64,000 nucleotides of DNA from Psychrobacter sp. 1044 (GCF_904846525.1 NZ_CAJHAZ010000003.1:1-64000); one strand, 5' to 3'. Numbered from the stretch's first letter, positions 38,908 to 50,211 are shown. Translations and numbers: made by a program. Notes: a model not told the origin generated them from the letters alone.

Positions 38908-40617
38908 TTACTCAGAAGTAACGCGCATCATTTCTTGAATACTGGTTACGCCTTGTAAGACTTTTAAAATCCCAGAGCGACGCAGGTCTCGGAAGCCATT
39001 TTTAAGTGCAGCGTCTTTGATATCTATCGCGTTACCATCTTCCATAATGATACGTGAGATATCAGGGCTGACTTTCATGACTTCGTAGATACCGACTCGT
39101 CCTTTATAACCTTCACGGCATTCATTACAGCCTACTGGCTCGTGAATGATATTGTCTGGATTGTCCAAATCAGCGTCTGTAAAGCCGAGCTCAAGCAGAC
39201 TTTGCTTAGGGATGTTAATAGGTTTTTTGCAGTTTTTACACAAACGTCGTGCTAGGCGCTGGGCGATAACCAAGTTCACTGAAGTCGCGATATTAAAGGA
39301 GGCCACACCCATGTTCCGCAGCCGCGTCAGTGTTTCAGGTGCTGAGTTGGTATGTAGGGTTGAGAGCACCATGTGCCCTGTTTGCGCTGCTTTAATTGCA
39401 ATTTCAGCAGTCTCAAGGTCACGAATCTCACCGACCATGACAATATCAGGATCTTGGCGTAAAAAAGATTTGAGGGCATTTGCGAAAGTTAGACCCACTT
39501 TTGGATTGACGTTGACTTGATTGATCCCCTCCAAGTTAATCTCCACTGGATCTTCAGCAGTGGATATGTTGGTCGCGCCAGTATTTAAAATATTAATACC
39601 AGTATAAAGCGACACGGTCTTACCAGAACCAGTTGGTCCCGTGATAAGCAACATACCTTGCGGTTTATGCAGTGCCTCTAAAAACATATCTTTCTGATCA
39701 GGTTCATAGCCGAGCGCTTCAATACCCAACATCGCTGAAGAGGGGTCCAAAATACGAAGTACAAGTTTTTCGCCAAATAGGGTAGGCAGACAGCTTACTC
39801 GAAAGTCGATGGCTTTATCTTTAGATATCTTGAGCTTGATACGTCCATCTTGTGGCACACGGCGCTCTGAAATATCCATCTGCGACATGACTTTTAAACG
39901 AGCTGCGATTTTCCCAGCCAGTTGTACAGGTGGATTGGCCATTTTTTGCATCACCCCATCGACACGAAAGCGAACGCGATAGGTTTTTTCGTAGGGTTCA
40001 AAGTGCAAATCAGAGGCGCCCATACGAATGGCATCAACCAGCATTTTATTAACAAATTTTACAACAGGTGCTTCCTCGACGCTATCACTAAGCTTGGTCT
40101 CGCTTTCCTCTTCTTCACCTTCATCAAAGCCAATATTTAAATCGCTATCAGAGAAGCTATCAAAATTTTGCATGGTATCAGCGTAAAGACTCTCAATACG
40201 CTTTTTTAACTTATCTTCTTCGACGACAATAGTTTCAATAGACAGCCGTGAATTAAAAGCAATAGCGTCGATTGCATCCACACGAGTTGGATCACTCAAT
40301 GCTACGAATAAACGCTGTCCTCGTTTGAATAGTGGCAACGCATTAAATTTACGAACGATTTTTTCATCTACTAAGTCTTTTGGAATGACATCAACATGTA
40401 AAGCATCAAGATCGAAAAGAGGATCACCAAAAGCTTGTGACAACATCTGCGCAAGATGATAAGCATCTGCCAATTTATTGTCGACTAGGTAGGGCACTAG
40501 TCCTACTTGTTGCTGTTGCGATTCGGTCTGCGCAATTTTCATATTCGCTTCGCTGACGATACCTTCGCTGATTAGCTGGTGCGCTAAACCACCATATTTG
40601 CTCGTGGTGATAGACAT
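38908..40617 (-). CDS. pilB: type IV pilus extension ATPase PilB
   Basis: Hexameric motor that drives pilus assembly. N-terminal MshEN/GspE_N domain, then Walker A TGPTGSGKTVSLYTG, the Asp and His boxes, Walker B MVGEIRDLETAE, and the tetracysteine zinc site CKNCKKP ... CNECREGYKGRVGIYE. 569 residues, normal length. The acidic stretch EGEEEESETKL (near 165-175) separates the two halves. Confidence 0.95.
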   Translation of the reverse strand: MSITTSKYGGLAHQLISEGIVSEANMKIAQTESQQQQVGLVPYLVDNKLADAYHLAQMLSQAFGDPLFDLDALHVDVIPKDLVDEKIVRKFNALPLFKRGQRLFVALSDPTRVDAIDAIAFNSRLSIETIVVEEDKLKKRIESLYADTMQNFDSFSDSDLNIGFDEGEEEESETKLSDSVEEAPVVKFVNKMLVDAIRMGASDLHFEPYEKTYRVRFRVDGVMQKMANPPVQLAGKIAARLKVMSQMDISERRVPQDGRIKLKISKDKAIDFRVSCLPTLFGEKLVLRILDPSSAMLGIEALGYEPDQKDMFLEALHKPQGMLLITGPTGSGKTVSLYTGINILNTGATNISTAEDPVEINLEGINQVNVNPKVGLTFANALKSFLRQDPDIVMVGEIRDLETAEIAIKAAQTGHMVLSTLHTNSAPETLTRLRNMGVASFNIATSVNLVIAQRLARRLCKNCKKPINIPKQSLLELGFTDADLDNPDNIIHEPVGCNECREGYKGRVGIYEVMKVSPDISRIIMEDGNAIDIKDAALKNGFRDLRRSGILKVLQGVTSIQEMMRVTSE

Positions 40618-40951
40618 TACGACTTCTCCTTAATACCCAATATGCTATATATTTGTCTGAAATCCATATACTTCTGAGAGCCATTTACTATTATAAATTT
40701 TAACAGATACCTGCTATAAGTCATTGTTAGCCTTTAGGCTATCATTAATAACAGTCAATGCAGAGATGCTCTTGCAAGAGACTTAGCAGAGAAAGCGTTT
40801 TAATAGTGTAGGTTATCAGTAGCTTGGTCATTAGATTATTGATAATGTTCTGTTATATATAGACACAATACTATAAAACATTACTTTAGTTTAAAGATTT
40901 TATATGGACGATTGAGTGCTTGACCCAAAAAATCATAGCTTGAGACAATGT

Positions 40952-41118
40952 CTAGGGCGTGTCTTCAATTCAATAGACTATTTTCTAAATAGGCTAAATT
41001 CTGCCAAACATCGTTTAATAGCCTATCAATATCTCGATAATATTTGTGCTGCTTTCCTTGTTTGACAGTAATTTATCTCATTTTTATCATTATTTTTTAG
41101 AGTGAGGACATGCCCTAG
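40952..41118. mobile_element. MITE-like element 1 (167 bp)
   Basis: Left end CTAGGGCGTGTCTTCAAT; reverse complement of the right end CTAGGGCATGTCCTCACT, so 14-15 terminal bases are inverted repeats. No coding capacity. The right half (TTTCCTTGTTTG ... CTCATTTTTATCA) is shared with the element at 63333-63508, and the ends match the IS5-like remnant at 1-78. It lies in the 622-base pilB-tpiA region, which otherwise shows no gene. Confidence 0.75.
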
Positions 41119-41239
41119 TAAATATTTGCATTGACTGTCTGTTTTTCTGCTGGCGGCAGCATACTATAGCACTTGGGAATTATTTGTTATACTGGCGCGC
41201 ATATTAGCCAAATTGGCAAGAATAGATGAAACAAGGTAG

Positions 41240-42058
41240 ATGAGTATGCAAGCTTGGGTAATTGGTAATTGGAAACAAAATCCAGCAACGAGTCACGACG
41301 TCGATTTATTGTTGAATAATTTGTTGACTACGATTGATGCTAAAGAGCAAGCCGCCACAGAACGGTCAAATAGTCGCTGTCAGTTGATGGTGGCACCAAG
41401 CTGTATTCATCTGGCAGCTGTCAGTGCGCGTTTAGTCGGTAGTTCGATATTGAGTGCAGCGCAAGACGTCAGTGCGCATAGTGCTAGCGTTGGCGCTTAT
41501 ACGGGCGATTGCTCAGCACAGCAAATAGCAGACGCTGGGGCAACTTGGACGATACTGGGTCATTCTGAGCGTCGCCAGTATCATAGCGAGTCTCACGATA
41601 CGTTATTGCAAAAAGTGACTCACGCACTCACCCAAGGTTTGGGCGTGGTATTTTGTATTGGTGAAACTCAGGCTCAATATGATGATAAGCAAACCCTTGA
41701 CGTAATTGACACTCAGTTATCAGTAATAAAAGAAGTGATTACTACCCAACCTGATCTCATGTCATCACTATCTGATCGACTGATCATTGCTTATGAACCA
41801 GTATGGGCGATTGGTACTGGCAAAGTCCCAACCGTGAGCGAAGTCAGTCAAACGCATCAGCATATTAAGCAAACCATCACAGGCTTTGCAGAATCACTAA
41901 AGGTAATGAGTGTGCTATATGGTGGTAGTGTCAATGCGGACAATGCTGATAGCTTTGCCGCAGATCCTATGATTGATGGGGCATTGGTTGGCGGCGCATC
42001 ATTAAAGGTAGAGAGTTTTTTGGCAATTGCCAATGCCTTTAGTCGAGCTAAAGACTAG
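41240..42058 (+). CDS. tpiA: triosephosphate isomerase
   Basis: Interconverts glyceraldehyde-3-phosphate and dihydroxyacetone phosphate. GNWKQNP holds the active Lys, [10 protein letters not shown] the His, and [12 protein letters not shown] the Glu. 272 residues, about 20 above average, with extra residues between strand 1 and 2 ([15 protein letters not shown]). AAGG lies before two possible ATGs (41240, 41246). The tpiA-secG-tRNA order is shared with Pseudomonas. Confidence 0.95.
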   Translation: MSMQAWVIGNWKQNPATSHDVDLLLNNLLTTIDAKEQAATERSNSRCQLMVAPSCIHLAAVSARLVGSSILSAAQDVSAHSASVGAYTGDCSAQQIADAGATWTILGHSERRQYHSESHDTLLQKVTHALTQGLGVVFCIGETQAQYDDKQTLDVIDTQLSVIKEVITTQPDLMSSLSDRLIIAYEPVWAIGTGKVPTVSEVSQTHQHIKQTITGFAESLKVMSVLYGGSVNADNADSFAADPMIDGALVGGASLKVESFLAIANAFSRAKD

Positions 42059-42272
42059 TTAATAGAGATAAAACGTGCATTTCATAGCGGTCTCGATTAT
42101 AAAATGTCTTTATCAGTTGGCAAAAGTAGGTTTAACAGTGCCCTTGCAATCGTGTACAATGCGCCTTATTTATATAATCGATTTGGCAGCATTACCCGTC
42201 AATTGCTATTCCTATTAACCGTAAGATTTATTTTCCGTTATCAGTCGTCATTACGCGGCAAAAGAGGCCACC

Positions 42273-42581
42273 ATGTTTACGTTTATATTAGCCCTGCATA
42301 TTATCGTGGCGATTGCCATGATCGGCTTGATTTTGATACAGCATGGTAAAGGGGCAGACGCTGGAGCTTCTTTTGGCGCTGGCTCGTCAGGTACGGTCTT
42401 TGGTGCGGCAGGAACAGCGAACTTTTTAACGCGTGCGACAGCAGTCTTAACAGTGATATTCTTTATCACCAGTATGACGCTAGCCGTTCACGCGCGCAAA
42501 CAGGCTGAAGATCAGTTCCGTTTAGATGCACCTGTGTCAGCACCACAAACGCCGCGTCCATTGACACAGAATCCTCAATAA
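42273..42581 (+). CDS. secG: preprotein translocase subunit SecG
   Basis: Small SecYEG partner with two membrane helices (about 3-21 and 53-71) and the family text GLILIQHGKGADAGASFGAGSSGTVFGAAGT. 102 residues with a Pro/Gln-rich tail. GAGG precedes the ATG. Confidence 0.94.
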   Translation: MFTFILALHIIVAIAMIGLILIQHGKGADAGASFGAGSSGTVFGAAGTANFLTRATAVLTVIFFITSMTLAVHARKQAEDQFRLDAPVSAPQTPRPLTQNPQ

Positions 42582-42767
42582 CTGTATTTTAAAGACACTT
42601 GCCTTTAATAGCTGTCTTTAGTCATTGCCTTTTAATTGAGGCAGCTCTTGCTATTTTGAGACGTTAGATTTACAATGCTTTTCTGTTTTAGCAGTCTGAT
42701 TCTATCGATGCCTACCTTAAGCATCTATTATGATAGATTAGATAGTAATAATAGAGCAGTGAAAAAT

Positions 42768-42851
42768 GCGATTGTGGTGGAATGGTAGACACGCCATCTT
42801 GAGGGGGTGGTGGCGCAAGCTGTGGGGGTTCAAGTCCCCCCAATCGCACCA
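42768..42851 (+). tRNA. tRNA-Leu (anticodon GAG)
   Basis: 84 bases with encoded CCA. Acceptor GCGATTG/CAATCGC pair fully; anticodon stem CCATC/GGTGG around loop TTGAGGG gives GAG; a long variable arm (TGGCGCAAGCTGT region) marks it as class II; T arm GGGGGTTCAAGTCCCCC. Corresponds to leuU, which also sits next to secG in E. coli. Confidence 0.96.
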
Positions 42852-42931
42852 AGTTTTTAAAGTTGTAACGTATTAAGTGCGGCGTTAGTAATATAGGTAA
42901 GAAATTTAGTTTAATTTATTTAAAATAAAGA

Positions 42932-42960
42932 TTGACACTTATATAAAACCCTCCTATAAT
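42932..42960 (+). promoter_or_regulatory. consensus sigma-70 promoter of tRNA-fMet
   Basis: TTGACA (42932-42937), exactly 17 bases, TATAAT (42955-42960). Both boxes are perfect. Transcription would begin near 42967, about ten bases before the tRNA. Confidence 0.92.
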
Positions 42961-42976
42961 ACGCACCATAGATTGA

Positions 42977-43053
<77 letters not shown>

Positions 43054-43100
43054 CTTTTTATACTGATGTTTTGTACACTAAATTTGTCAGTAACGATTAG

Positions 43101-43127
43101 CCCACCATTATGTTTGTGGGTTTTTTT
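43101..43127 (+). terminator. terminator between tRNA-fMet and rimP
   Basis: CCCAC (43101-43105) and GTGGG (43116-43120) followed by TTTTTTT. It would cut most transcripts after the tRNA, so rimP needs read-through or its own promoter in 43128-43499, where no gene is seen. Confidence 0.75.
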
Positions 43128-43499
43128 GTATCTGACGGTCAGTGGTATCGCGGTATCTATCCTACTTATGCTAAGCTCTAGTTCTATAGAGTGCGATATT
43201 ATTCGTTATTGGTTGTCACCTGCCGCTATCGGCGCGCTGCTTCTTAAGCACACTATCCTTTATTCCTCACTCCTTTATCGATAGTACTGCTTTGTGAATA
43301 ATAAAAGCATTGTCTGGCTGAGCTTGATGTTTTTTGTGCTCATCCCTATATAAGCGCATATCATATAAAATAATATGTTTGTGATTTAAGATAATATAAT
43401 GACTGTGTCTCTTACTAATAAATAAATTTCATGAGTGAGCGACAATTACGCGGTTTACTAAGTACGATAGATACGTGAATAGGAAAAGATAAATAGATT

Positions 43500-44000
43500 A
43501 TGAAGCTTTCAACCAAAGTTACAGAACTGACCAATATTATTGCTCCTGCCGTCGCGGCTTGCGATGTGGCATTATGGGGTATCGAGTTTGCACCGCAAGG
43601 CAATCGCTCTTTATTACGCATTTATATTGAGGCATTGCCAGAAGAGCAGGCCCAAAATAAACAAGTAACCATTGAAAACTGTGCAGCAGTGAACCATCAA
43701 GTGAGCGGTATTCTTGAGGTTCATGATCCGATTGCTGGTGAGTTTATCTTAGAAGTTTCTTCACCAGGTTTCGACCGTGCATTCTTTTCCGATGAGCAGA
43801 TGCATGCCTATGTTGGTCAAACTGTCAGCTTGCGTCTAATACAAGCGATTGGTGAAGGTGATCAAAAACGTCGCAAAGCGACAGGTACTTTAGATAGTAT
43901 CGATGCAAATGTCTTAAATCTGACATCAAGCGATGGTCAGCAGTTTGAGATTGCGCTGAGTAATATTGATAAAGCCAATTTGATTTATGAAGATGCCTAA
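43500..44000 (+). CDS. rimP: ribosome maturation factor RimP
   Basis: Assists early 30S assembly. 166 residues with CDVALWGIEFAPQGNRSLLRIYIE, VNHQVSGILEVHDPIAGEFILEVSSPGFDR (the family signature) and an SH3-like C-terminal domain. First gene of the rimP-nusA-infB-rbfA-truB block. Confidence 0.95.
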   Translation: MKLSTKVTELTNIIAPAVAACDVALWGIEFAPQGNRSLLRIYIEALPEEQAQNKQVTIENCAAVNHQVSGILEVHDPIAGEFILEVSSPGFDRAFFSDEQMHAYVGQTVSLRLIQAIGEGDQKRRKATGTLDSIDANVLNLTSSDGQQFEIALSNIDKANLIYEDA

Positions 44001-44158
44001 GCTTTTGTACAGCTTGGTTTGATTTGAAAACTTGAAGTAACAAATCATTCATCAGCATTTTAATATCCAAACAGCTTATATAGCTTACGGTGAAAATATA
44101 ATAGCAATACATAAATTATAAAATTTAAGTCAATTAAAAATGATAGGACAGGTATAGC

Positions 44159-45643
44159 ATGAGTCGTGAAATCTTAACGGTAGTAGAAACTGTCAGTAAT
44201 GAAAAGGGCTTAAATCCTGAAGATATCTTTGAAGCGATAGAAGATGCTTTGGTGGTATCGACTAAGAAAAAAGTATACACCGAACAGCCAGAAGTGGCAG
44301 TACGGGTTGCTATCGACCGTACAACGGGCGATTATGATACTTATCGTTACTGGACAGTGGTTGCAGATGAAGACCATGAAATGCCTGCTTGTCAGCTAGC
44401 CATCAGCGATCTTGATCCAGAAGAATGGTCAATCGGCGATGTCAAAGAAGAACAGATTGAATCGATTGAGTTTGGTCGTATTGCTGCGACGCAAGCCAAA
44501 CAAGTCATCATCCAAAAGATTCGTGAAGCTGAGCGTAATTTAGTAGCAGATGCTTTTGAGCCGCGTGTTGGCGAGATGATGTATGGTGAAGTCAAGAAGC
44601 AGACTCGTGATGGCTATATCATTGATCTAGGTGACAATGCCGAAGGCTATTTGTCACGTGATCAGATGCTGCCGCGTGAGCAATTACGTGCAAAATCACG
44701 TATCAATGCCATTTTGTATCATGTCAACCGTGAAAACCGCGGCGCTCAGTTGCTACTGTCTCGTACTCATCCTGAAATGCTTTCAGCATTGATGCAAAAA
44801 GAAGTGCCTGAGATTGCCGAACAAATTATTGAAATCCGCAACGTCGCGCGCTTGCCGGGTACTCGTGCTAAAATAGCTGTGAAAACCAACGATCATCGTA
44901 TCGATCCAGTTGGCGCTTGTATTGGTATGCGTGGTACACGTATCCAAGCCGTACAGCAGGAGCTTGATGGCGAACGCATTGATGTGGTGGTGTGGTCAGA
45001 TGATCCAGCACAGTTCATTATCAGTGCTTTAGAGCCAGCTGACGTCAGTAGCATCATCTTGGATGAAGACACGCAAACAGCTGATATTATCTTTAGCACC
45101 AATGATCAGTTGGCGCGTGCGATCGGTTCACAAGGTCAAAACGTACGTTTGGCGTCTGAGCTAACGGGCTATAAGCTTAATATGATGCTAGAAGAAGAAT
45201 ATCAGCAGCGTCAACAAAACGAATCGAAAGCCTTTATCGAATTATTCTATGAACGTTTAGAAGTGGATAAAGACTTAGCACAAGCACTTGTCGATATTGG
45301 TTTTACCAGTATTGAAGAAGTGGCTTACGTACCAGTTGAAACCTTTTATGATATTGAAGGTCTAGACGATGAAGCAATTGAGATGATTCAAGAGCGTGCA
45401 AAAGAAGTGGTCATCGCTGATGAGCTGGTCAAACAACAGAACATGAAAGAGCCAAGTCAAGAGCTACAAGAGCTTGAAGGTATGACAGTCAATTGGGCCT
45501 ATAAAATGGCACAAAAAGACATTATTACCGTTGATGATTTGGCAGAACAAGCAGTCTTCGATCTCGAAGATATCGAAGGTTTAGACTCTGAAACCGCAGG
45601 AAAACTCATCATGAAAGCTCGGGAATCTTGGTTCAATGAATAA
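44159..45643 (+). CDS. nusA: transcription elongation/termination factor NusA
   Basis: 494 residues: N-terminal RNA-polymerase domain, S1 domain (GEMMYGEVKKQTRDGYIIDLGDNAEGYL near 140-165), KH1 and KH2 (VGACIGMRGTRIQAVQQEL; RAIGSQGQNVRLASEL), then two acidic repeats of the gamma-proteobacterial type (LVDIGFTSIEEVAYV; MAQKDIITVDDLAEQ). Order as in E. coli. Confidence 0.97.
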   Translation: MSREILTVVETVSNEKGLNPEDIFEAIEDALVVSTKKKVYTEQPEVAVRVAIDRTTGDYDTYRYWTVVADEDHEMPACQLAISDLDPEEWSIGDVKEEQIESIEFGRIAATQAKQVIIQKIREAERNLVADAFEPRVGEMMYGEVKKQTRDGYIIDLGDNAEGYLSRDQMLPREQLRAKSRINAILYHVNRENRGAQLLLSRTHPEMLSALMQKEVPEIAEQIIEIRNVARLPGTRAKIAVKTNDHRIDPVGACIGMRGTRIQAVQQELDGERIDVVVWSDDPAQFIISALEPADVSSIILDEDTQTADIIFSTNDQLARAIGSQGQNVRLASELTGYKLNMMLEEEYQQRQQNESKAFIELFYERLEVDKDLAQALVDIGFTSIEEVAYVPVETFYDIEGLDDEAIEMIQERAKEVVIADELVKQQNMKEPSQELQELEGMTVNWAYKMAQKDIITVDDLAEQAVFDLEDIEGLDSETAGKLIMKARESWFNE

Positions 45644-45794
45644 GCGGTAACTGCATATCGCTGTCTTTTAGTGATATGCTATCGATAATAAAGTGCTGGT
45701 GTCAAAGCAGTACCAATACCAGCCTTACCCCAATCATTTGTAGCCAACAACTGAATTGAACATATAGCAAATAATAGACAGTAGGTGATAATAA

Positions 45795-48515
45795 ATGGCA
45801 GATAAGACCGTCAAAGAACTGGCAGATATGGTAGGCAAAACCGCAAGTGCTGTACAACAGCAATTGGTAGATGCTGGACTGCCTGCTCGTGCAGAGGGTG
45901 ACCTAGTCACTGAGCTTGAGCAAGAGAAGTTGGTGACGTATTTAAAGCAAAGTCATGGTCAGCAAGAAAAGCGTCGTATTAGTCTTAAATCTAAGACAAC
46001 TAGCACTGCGCGCGTGACCGGCTCTTCAGGTAAATCTAAGAGCGTCAATGTGGAAGTGCGTAAAAAGAAAGTATTTGAAAAGCCTGATCCAGAAAAAATG
46101 GCTGAAGAGTTGGCTGCGCGTGAGCAAGCGATGATTGAGTCGCAAGAACGTGCTGCTAAAGATGCTGAAGAGCGTGCTGCTACCAAGAAAAAATCTGAAG
46201 AACGTCAAGCTGCAACCTTGGCTGCAATGCGTGCAAGCTTAGGCTCTAGCAAAAAGTCAGATGATAAAAACGACGATATCTCAACCTCAGTGGTTGTGAA
46301 AAAAGGTGGCAAAACCACTGTCGAAGTCAAACCTAAAGACCAACCGAAGAAAAAAGTTGCAGCGACGAAACCGAAAGTTGAAACGGCGGTTGAGCGTAAA
46401 GCGCGCGAAATGCGTGAGAAAGAAGAAGCTCGTTTACGTGAAATCGAAACAGAAACACGCCGTGCTCAAGCTGAAGAAGCACAGAAACGTACGCTTGAAC
46501 AAATGCGTAAAATGGCTGGAAAATATACAGATCAGCCTGCTTCTGAAGTTCGTAAAGATGAGCCACTCGCTGAAGGTTTGGTTGGTGATGCCTTAGAAGA
46601 ATCATTTGAAAAAGAACGTCGTGAAATCAAGCGTGGCACCAGTAGTACTAGTGCTCGTGGCCGTGGTCGTCGTAAGAATCAAGATGAGCGTGAAATCAAA
46701 AACCGTAAAAACGGTTTGCGTTCAACGCAAGCATCACAGCATAAGTTCGAAAAACCTGTTGAAAAAATTGTTTACGATGTTGAGATTAGTGAACAAATTA
46801 CAGTCGCAGATCTTGCTCAACGTATGGCAGTTAAAGCGCGCGAAGTCACCAAATTGCTTATGAAAATGGGTGAGATGGCTCGTGAGTCAGATACGATTGA
46901 TCAAGCGACAGCAAGTTTGCTCGTTGAAGAGATGGGTCACAATCCAGTACTGGTTAGTGATACTAAGGTTGAAGACGATCTACAAGACGCCGTTGATGAG
47001 CGTAGCAGTAACGTTCAAACTCGTCCGCCAGTAGTCACGATCATGGGTCATGTCGATCACGGTAAGACATCATTACTTGATAAAATTCGTGAAACAAAAG
47101 TGGCAACTGGTGAAGCAGGTGGTATTACTCAGCATATTGGTGCTTATCACGTTAAAACCGATCGCGGTGTGATTACCTTCCTTGATACTCCAGGTCACGC
47201 GGCCTTTAGTGCTATGCGTTCACGCGGTGCACAGGCGACTGATATTGTTGTGTTAGTTGTTGCCGCTGATGATGGTATGATGCCGCAAACAGCAGAAGCT
47301 ATTGATCATGCTCGTGCTGCTGGTACGCCAATTATCGTTGCAATTAATAAAATGGATAAGCCAAGCGCTGATCCAGATCGCGTTCTTAATGAATTGACTG
47401 CTAAAGAAGTTGTTTCAGAAGAGTGGGGCGGCGATACGCCAATGGCTCGCATCTCAGCCAAAACCGGTGATGGTATTGATGAGCTGTTAGAACTTATTAG
47501 CCTACAAGCTGAACTAATGGAGCTAGAAGCACCGTTAGATGGCGCTGCTCAAGGTGTGGTCATTGAATCAAGACTTGAAAAAGGGCGCGGTCCGGTTGTT
47601 AGTGTCTTAGTTAAAAAAGGCACATTAAAGCAAGGCGACTTGGTCTTGGCAGGCGAGCATTACGGTAAAGTTCGTGCGATGACTGATGAACATGGTAAGC
47701 GTATTCAATCAGCGGGTCCTTCTATCCCTGTAGAAATTTTAGGCCTACCTGAAACGCCAGCAGCTGGCAGCGAGTTCTTAGTCTTAACCGACGAGAAAAA
47801 AGCTCGTGAAGTGGCAGAGTTTAGAAGCAACCGTGAGCGTCAACTTGAACGTCAGAATGCCATGCGTTTAGAAAGCATGTTTGATCAGATGGAACAAGGT
47901 GATGTGTCATTCTTGAATATCGTATTGAAAACCGATGTTCGTGGTTCGCTTGAAGCACTGCTTTCAGCATTGAATGAGCTATCAACTGATGAAGTTAAAG
48001 TCAGAGTAATCAGCTCAGGCGTCGGTCCTATCTCTGAATCTGATGTGACACTTGCAGAATCTAGCGAAGCGGTATTGTTAGGTTTCAACGTTCGTGCTGA
48101 TGCGACCGCACGTCGCAAAGCGGATGCCGCCAACATGGATATCCGTTATTACAGCGTTATCTATGGTTTGATTGATGATGTCAAAGCAGCTATGAGTGGT
48201 ATGCTTGCGCCAGAACATCGTGAGAAAATCCTTGGTGTTGCAGACGTTCGTGAAGTATTCCGTTCTAGTAAGTTCGGTGCTGCTGCTGGTTGTATGGTGG
48301 TTGAAGGTACAATTTATCGCAACAAACCTATCCGCGTATTGCGTGATGACCAAGTTATCTTTACCGGTCAATTGCAATCATTGCGTCGCTATAAAGAAGA
48401 CGTTAATGAAGTACGTACTGGTATGGAATGTGGTATGGCTGTTCGTGGCTATGATGTCGAAGCTGGCGATAAGATCGAAGTCTTTGAAATCCAAGAGTTT
48501 GCACGTACTATCTAA
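45795..48515 (+). CDS. infB: translation initiation factor IF-2
   Basis: 906 residues: IF2_N domain at the start ([19 protein letters not shown]), a long charged helical linker (about 90-310) rich in Glu, Lys and Ala, a second IF2_N near 335, then the GTPase with GHVDHGKTS near 417, DTPGH and NKMD, and the C-terminal fMet-tRNA-binding domains. Internal starts giving shorter IF-2 forms, as in E. coli, are possible but not marked by sequence. AGGTGA precedes the ATG. Confidence 0.97.
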   Translation: MADKTVKELADMVGKTASAVQQQLVDAGLPARAEGDLVTELEQEKLVTYLKQSHGQQEKRRISLKSKTTSTARVTGSSGKSKSVNVEVRKKKVFEKPDPEKMAEELAAREQAMIESQERAAKDAEERAATKKKSEERQAATLAAMRASLGSSKKSDDKNDDISTSVVVKKGGKTTVEVKPKDQPKKKVAATKPKVETAVERKAREMREKEEARLREIETETRRAQAEEAQKRTLEQMRKMAGKYTDQPASEVRKDEPLAEGLVGDALEESFEKERREIKRGTSSTSARGRGRRKNQDEREIKNRKNGLRSTQASQHKFEKPVEKIVYDVEISEQITVADLAQRMAVKAREVTKLLMKMGEMARESDTIDQATASLLVEEMGHNPVLVSDTKVEDDLQDAVDERSSNVQTRPPVVTIMGHVDHGKTSLLDKIRETKVATGEAGGITQHIGAYHVKTDRGVITFLDTPGHAAFSAMRSRGAQATDIVVLVVAADDGMMPQTAEAIDHARAAGTPIIVAINKMDKPSADPDRVLNELTAKEVVSEEWGGDTPMARISAKTGDGIDELLELISLQAELMELEAPLDGAAQGVVIESRLEKGRGPVVSVLVKKGTLKQGDLVLAGEHYGKVRAMTDEHGKRIQSAGPSIPVEILGLPETPAAGSEFLVLTDEKKAREVAEFRSNRERQLERQNAMRLESMFDQMEQGDVSFLNIVLKTDVRGSLEALLSALNELSTDEVKVRVISSGVGPISESDVTLAESSEAVLLGFNVRADATARRKADAANMDIRYYSVIYGLIDDVKAAMSGMLAPEHREKILGVADVREVFRSSKFGAAAGCMVVEGTIYRNKPIRVLRDDQVIFTGQLQSLRRYKEDVNEVRTGMECGMAVRGYDVEAGDKIEVFEIQEFARTI

Positions 48516-48603
48516 CGTTACAGTTCGATAGCAGGATATCTAATCATGCAATATGCTTAATCAGCTGAGCAGATTAGTATCTTCTTAATATCTAGCTGTA
48601 CTT

Positions 48604-48638
48604 AGGCCTAACAGGTACATCCTGCTAGGCCTTTTTTA
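48604..48638 (+). terminator. intrinsic terminator after infB
   Basis: AGGCCTAACAGG (48604-48615) pairs with CCTGCTAGGCCT (48621-48632) with one mismatch, then TTTTT. It splits infB from rbfA, which in many relatives are one transcript; partial read-through is likely. Confidence 0.8.
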
Positions 48639-48718
48639 CCAACTATTAGTCCTAAAATTTGTTAATAAGCCAATATATCAATCAGTGAAAATAAGCCATA
48701 TTAAAGTAAGGTAACAAT

Positions 48719-49123
48719 ATGAACCAACGTCTACAACGCTTAGCCGACCAAATTCAACGTGAGCTTGCTGTTCTCATCCGTGATGCAGTCAATGACCCTC
48801 GTTTAACTGGTTTTGTCACTATTTCTAGTGTCAAAGTTAGTCCTGACCTAGGGTATGCTGATGTCTATGTCACCATCATGGAGCCTGAGCTTAATGATTC
48901 CATGAATAAGACCAATCATGAAGAAAGCATCAAAGTACTTAATAAAGCGGCGGGTTTTTTGCGCACCGAATTAAGCCACAGCCTAAAAACACGTACCACA
49001 CCACGCTTGCGTTTTCATTATGACGAAGTGACTGCTCGTGGTAATTACATGATGGATTTAATCAGTAAAGCAGTTATTAAGACTGAAGAAAATGAGTCAG
49101 ACGAGCAAGAAAACGAAGGGTAA
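48719..49123 (+). CDS. rbfA: 30S ribosome-binding factor RbfA
   Basis: Cold-response factor that binds immature 16S rRNA. 134 residues with RLADQIQRELAVLIRDAVNDPRL, VTISSVKVSPDLGYADVYVTIM and TTPRLRFHYDE. The acidic tail ends in Glu-rich sequence that also contains the ribosome site of truB. Confidence 0.96.
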   Translation: MNQRLQRLADQIQRELAVLIRDAVNDPRLTGFVTISSVKVSPDLGYADVYVTIMEPELNDSMNKTNHEESIKVLNKAAGFLRTELSHSLKTRTTPRLRFHYDEVTARGNYMMDLISKAVIKTEENESDEQENEG

Positions 49124-49131
49124 AAGTCGTT

Positions 49132-50211
49132 ATGTCTATCGCATCTACGCAAGCGGATAAAAAGTCTAGTAATCACCCTAACAAGATTAAAGTCTCGGGT
49201 GTTATTTTAGTTGATAAACCCAAAGGCATGACTTCTCAGCAAGTGGTGTCGAAGGTGAAGTATCTTTTTAAATCGCTAAATCATGATAGTAAAAAAGCGG
49301 GGCACACAGGGACACTTGATCCAATGGCAACGGGTCTATTGCCGATTTGTATGGGTGAAGCGACGAAATTTAGCCATTATCAGCTAGATGCAGACAAATC
49401 TTATCAAGCAACTATTCTACTTGGTGGTCAAACTGATACTGGTGATGCCGATGGTCAAATCGTTGCACAAGCACCCATTCCAAAATTTGATGATGTACTT
49501 TTAGACAAAGTCGCCCAGCAGTTTTTAGGTGCCCAGCAGCAGATACCACCGATGTATTCTGCACTAAAAAAGGATGGCAAAAAACTCTATGAGTATGCTC
49601 GTGCTGGTATTGAAGTAGAACGAGCGCCTAGAGATATTGTAATCAAGGCCATTGATTTAAAAGCGCTTGATCATGAGAAAATTCAATTGACAGTGACCTG
49701 TACTAAAGGGACTTATGTGCGTGTACTTGGTGAAGACATCGCCAAAGCGATGGGTACATTAGGGCATTTGACTGCATTACGCCGTACGCAGGTTGGTGAT
49801 TTTAAAATCAATGATGCGATTACTTTGTCAGACTTAGAAGCATTAGCGTTTGATAACAGGCAAGAGCAATTGATGCCGGTAGATGCTTGCATTAATATTG
49901 AAGCTGAGATGGTATTGACGGTTGAGCAGTGTGAGCGTATACACATGGGTCAACGTTTGAATGTATTTGAGCAACTGACAGACAGTCTGCGCGACTATAT
50001 TTCAACTAGTATCAGTCATCAGTCGTCTGTGTCAGAAAACAACGATATTCAACTAGATAGTGATATGGTTAGTAGTGACGATGACCAACAACCCTTGATC
50101 CATGAGATTCCAGCTGATATTCGTTTGATAAATCAGCAAGGTCAGTTTCTTGGATTGGGTGCCGTAAGTCTCAACGGTAGATTGCAGCCTAAAAAATTAA
50201 TCCAGCGTTAA
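49132..50211 (+). CDS. truB: tRNA pseudouridine-55 synthase
   Basis: Makes pseudouridine 55 in the T loop. GVILVDKPKGMTS, KAGHTGTLDPMATGLLP (catalytic Asp near 63) and YVRVLGEDIAKAMG are family motifs. 359 residues against about 314 in E. coli: the extra is an acidic Ser/Asp-rich insert (roughly 280-325) within the C-terminal PUA-like part. Begins 8 bases after rbfA. Confidence 0.95.
   Translation: MSIASTQADKKSSNHPNKIKVSGVILVDKPKGMTSQQVVSKVKYLFKSLNHDSKKAGHTGTLDPMATGLLPICMGEATKFSHYQLDADKSYQATILLGGQTDTGDADGQIVAQAPIPKFDDVLLDKVAQQFLGAQQQIPPMYSALKKDGKKLYEYARAGIEVERAPRDIVIKAIDLKALDHEKIQLTVTCTKGTYVRVLGEDIAKAMGTLGHLTALRRTQVGDFKINDAITLSDLEALAFDNRQEQLMPVDACINIEAEMVLTVEQCERIHMGQRLNVFEQLTDSLRDYISTSISHQSSVSENNDIQLDSDMVSSDDDQQPLIHEIPADIRLINQQGQFLGLGAVSLNGRLQPKKLIQR

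Noticed and set aside
42104-42349. Plus-strand frame overlapping the secG start
   Set aside because: It ends inside secG in another frame and has no recognisable content.
46306-46863. Overlapping frames inside infB
   Set aside because: Lys-rich shadows of the IF-2 linker; no independent start signals.
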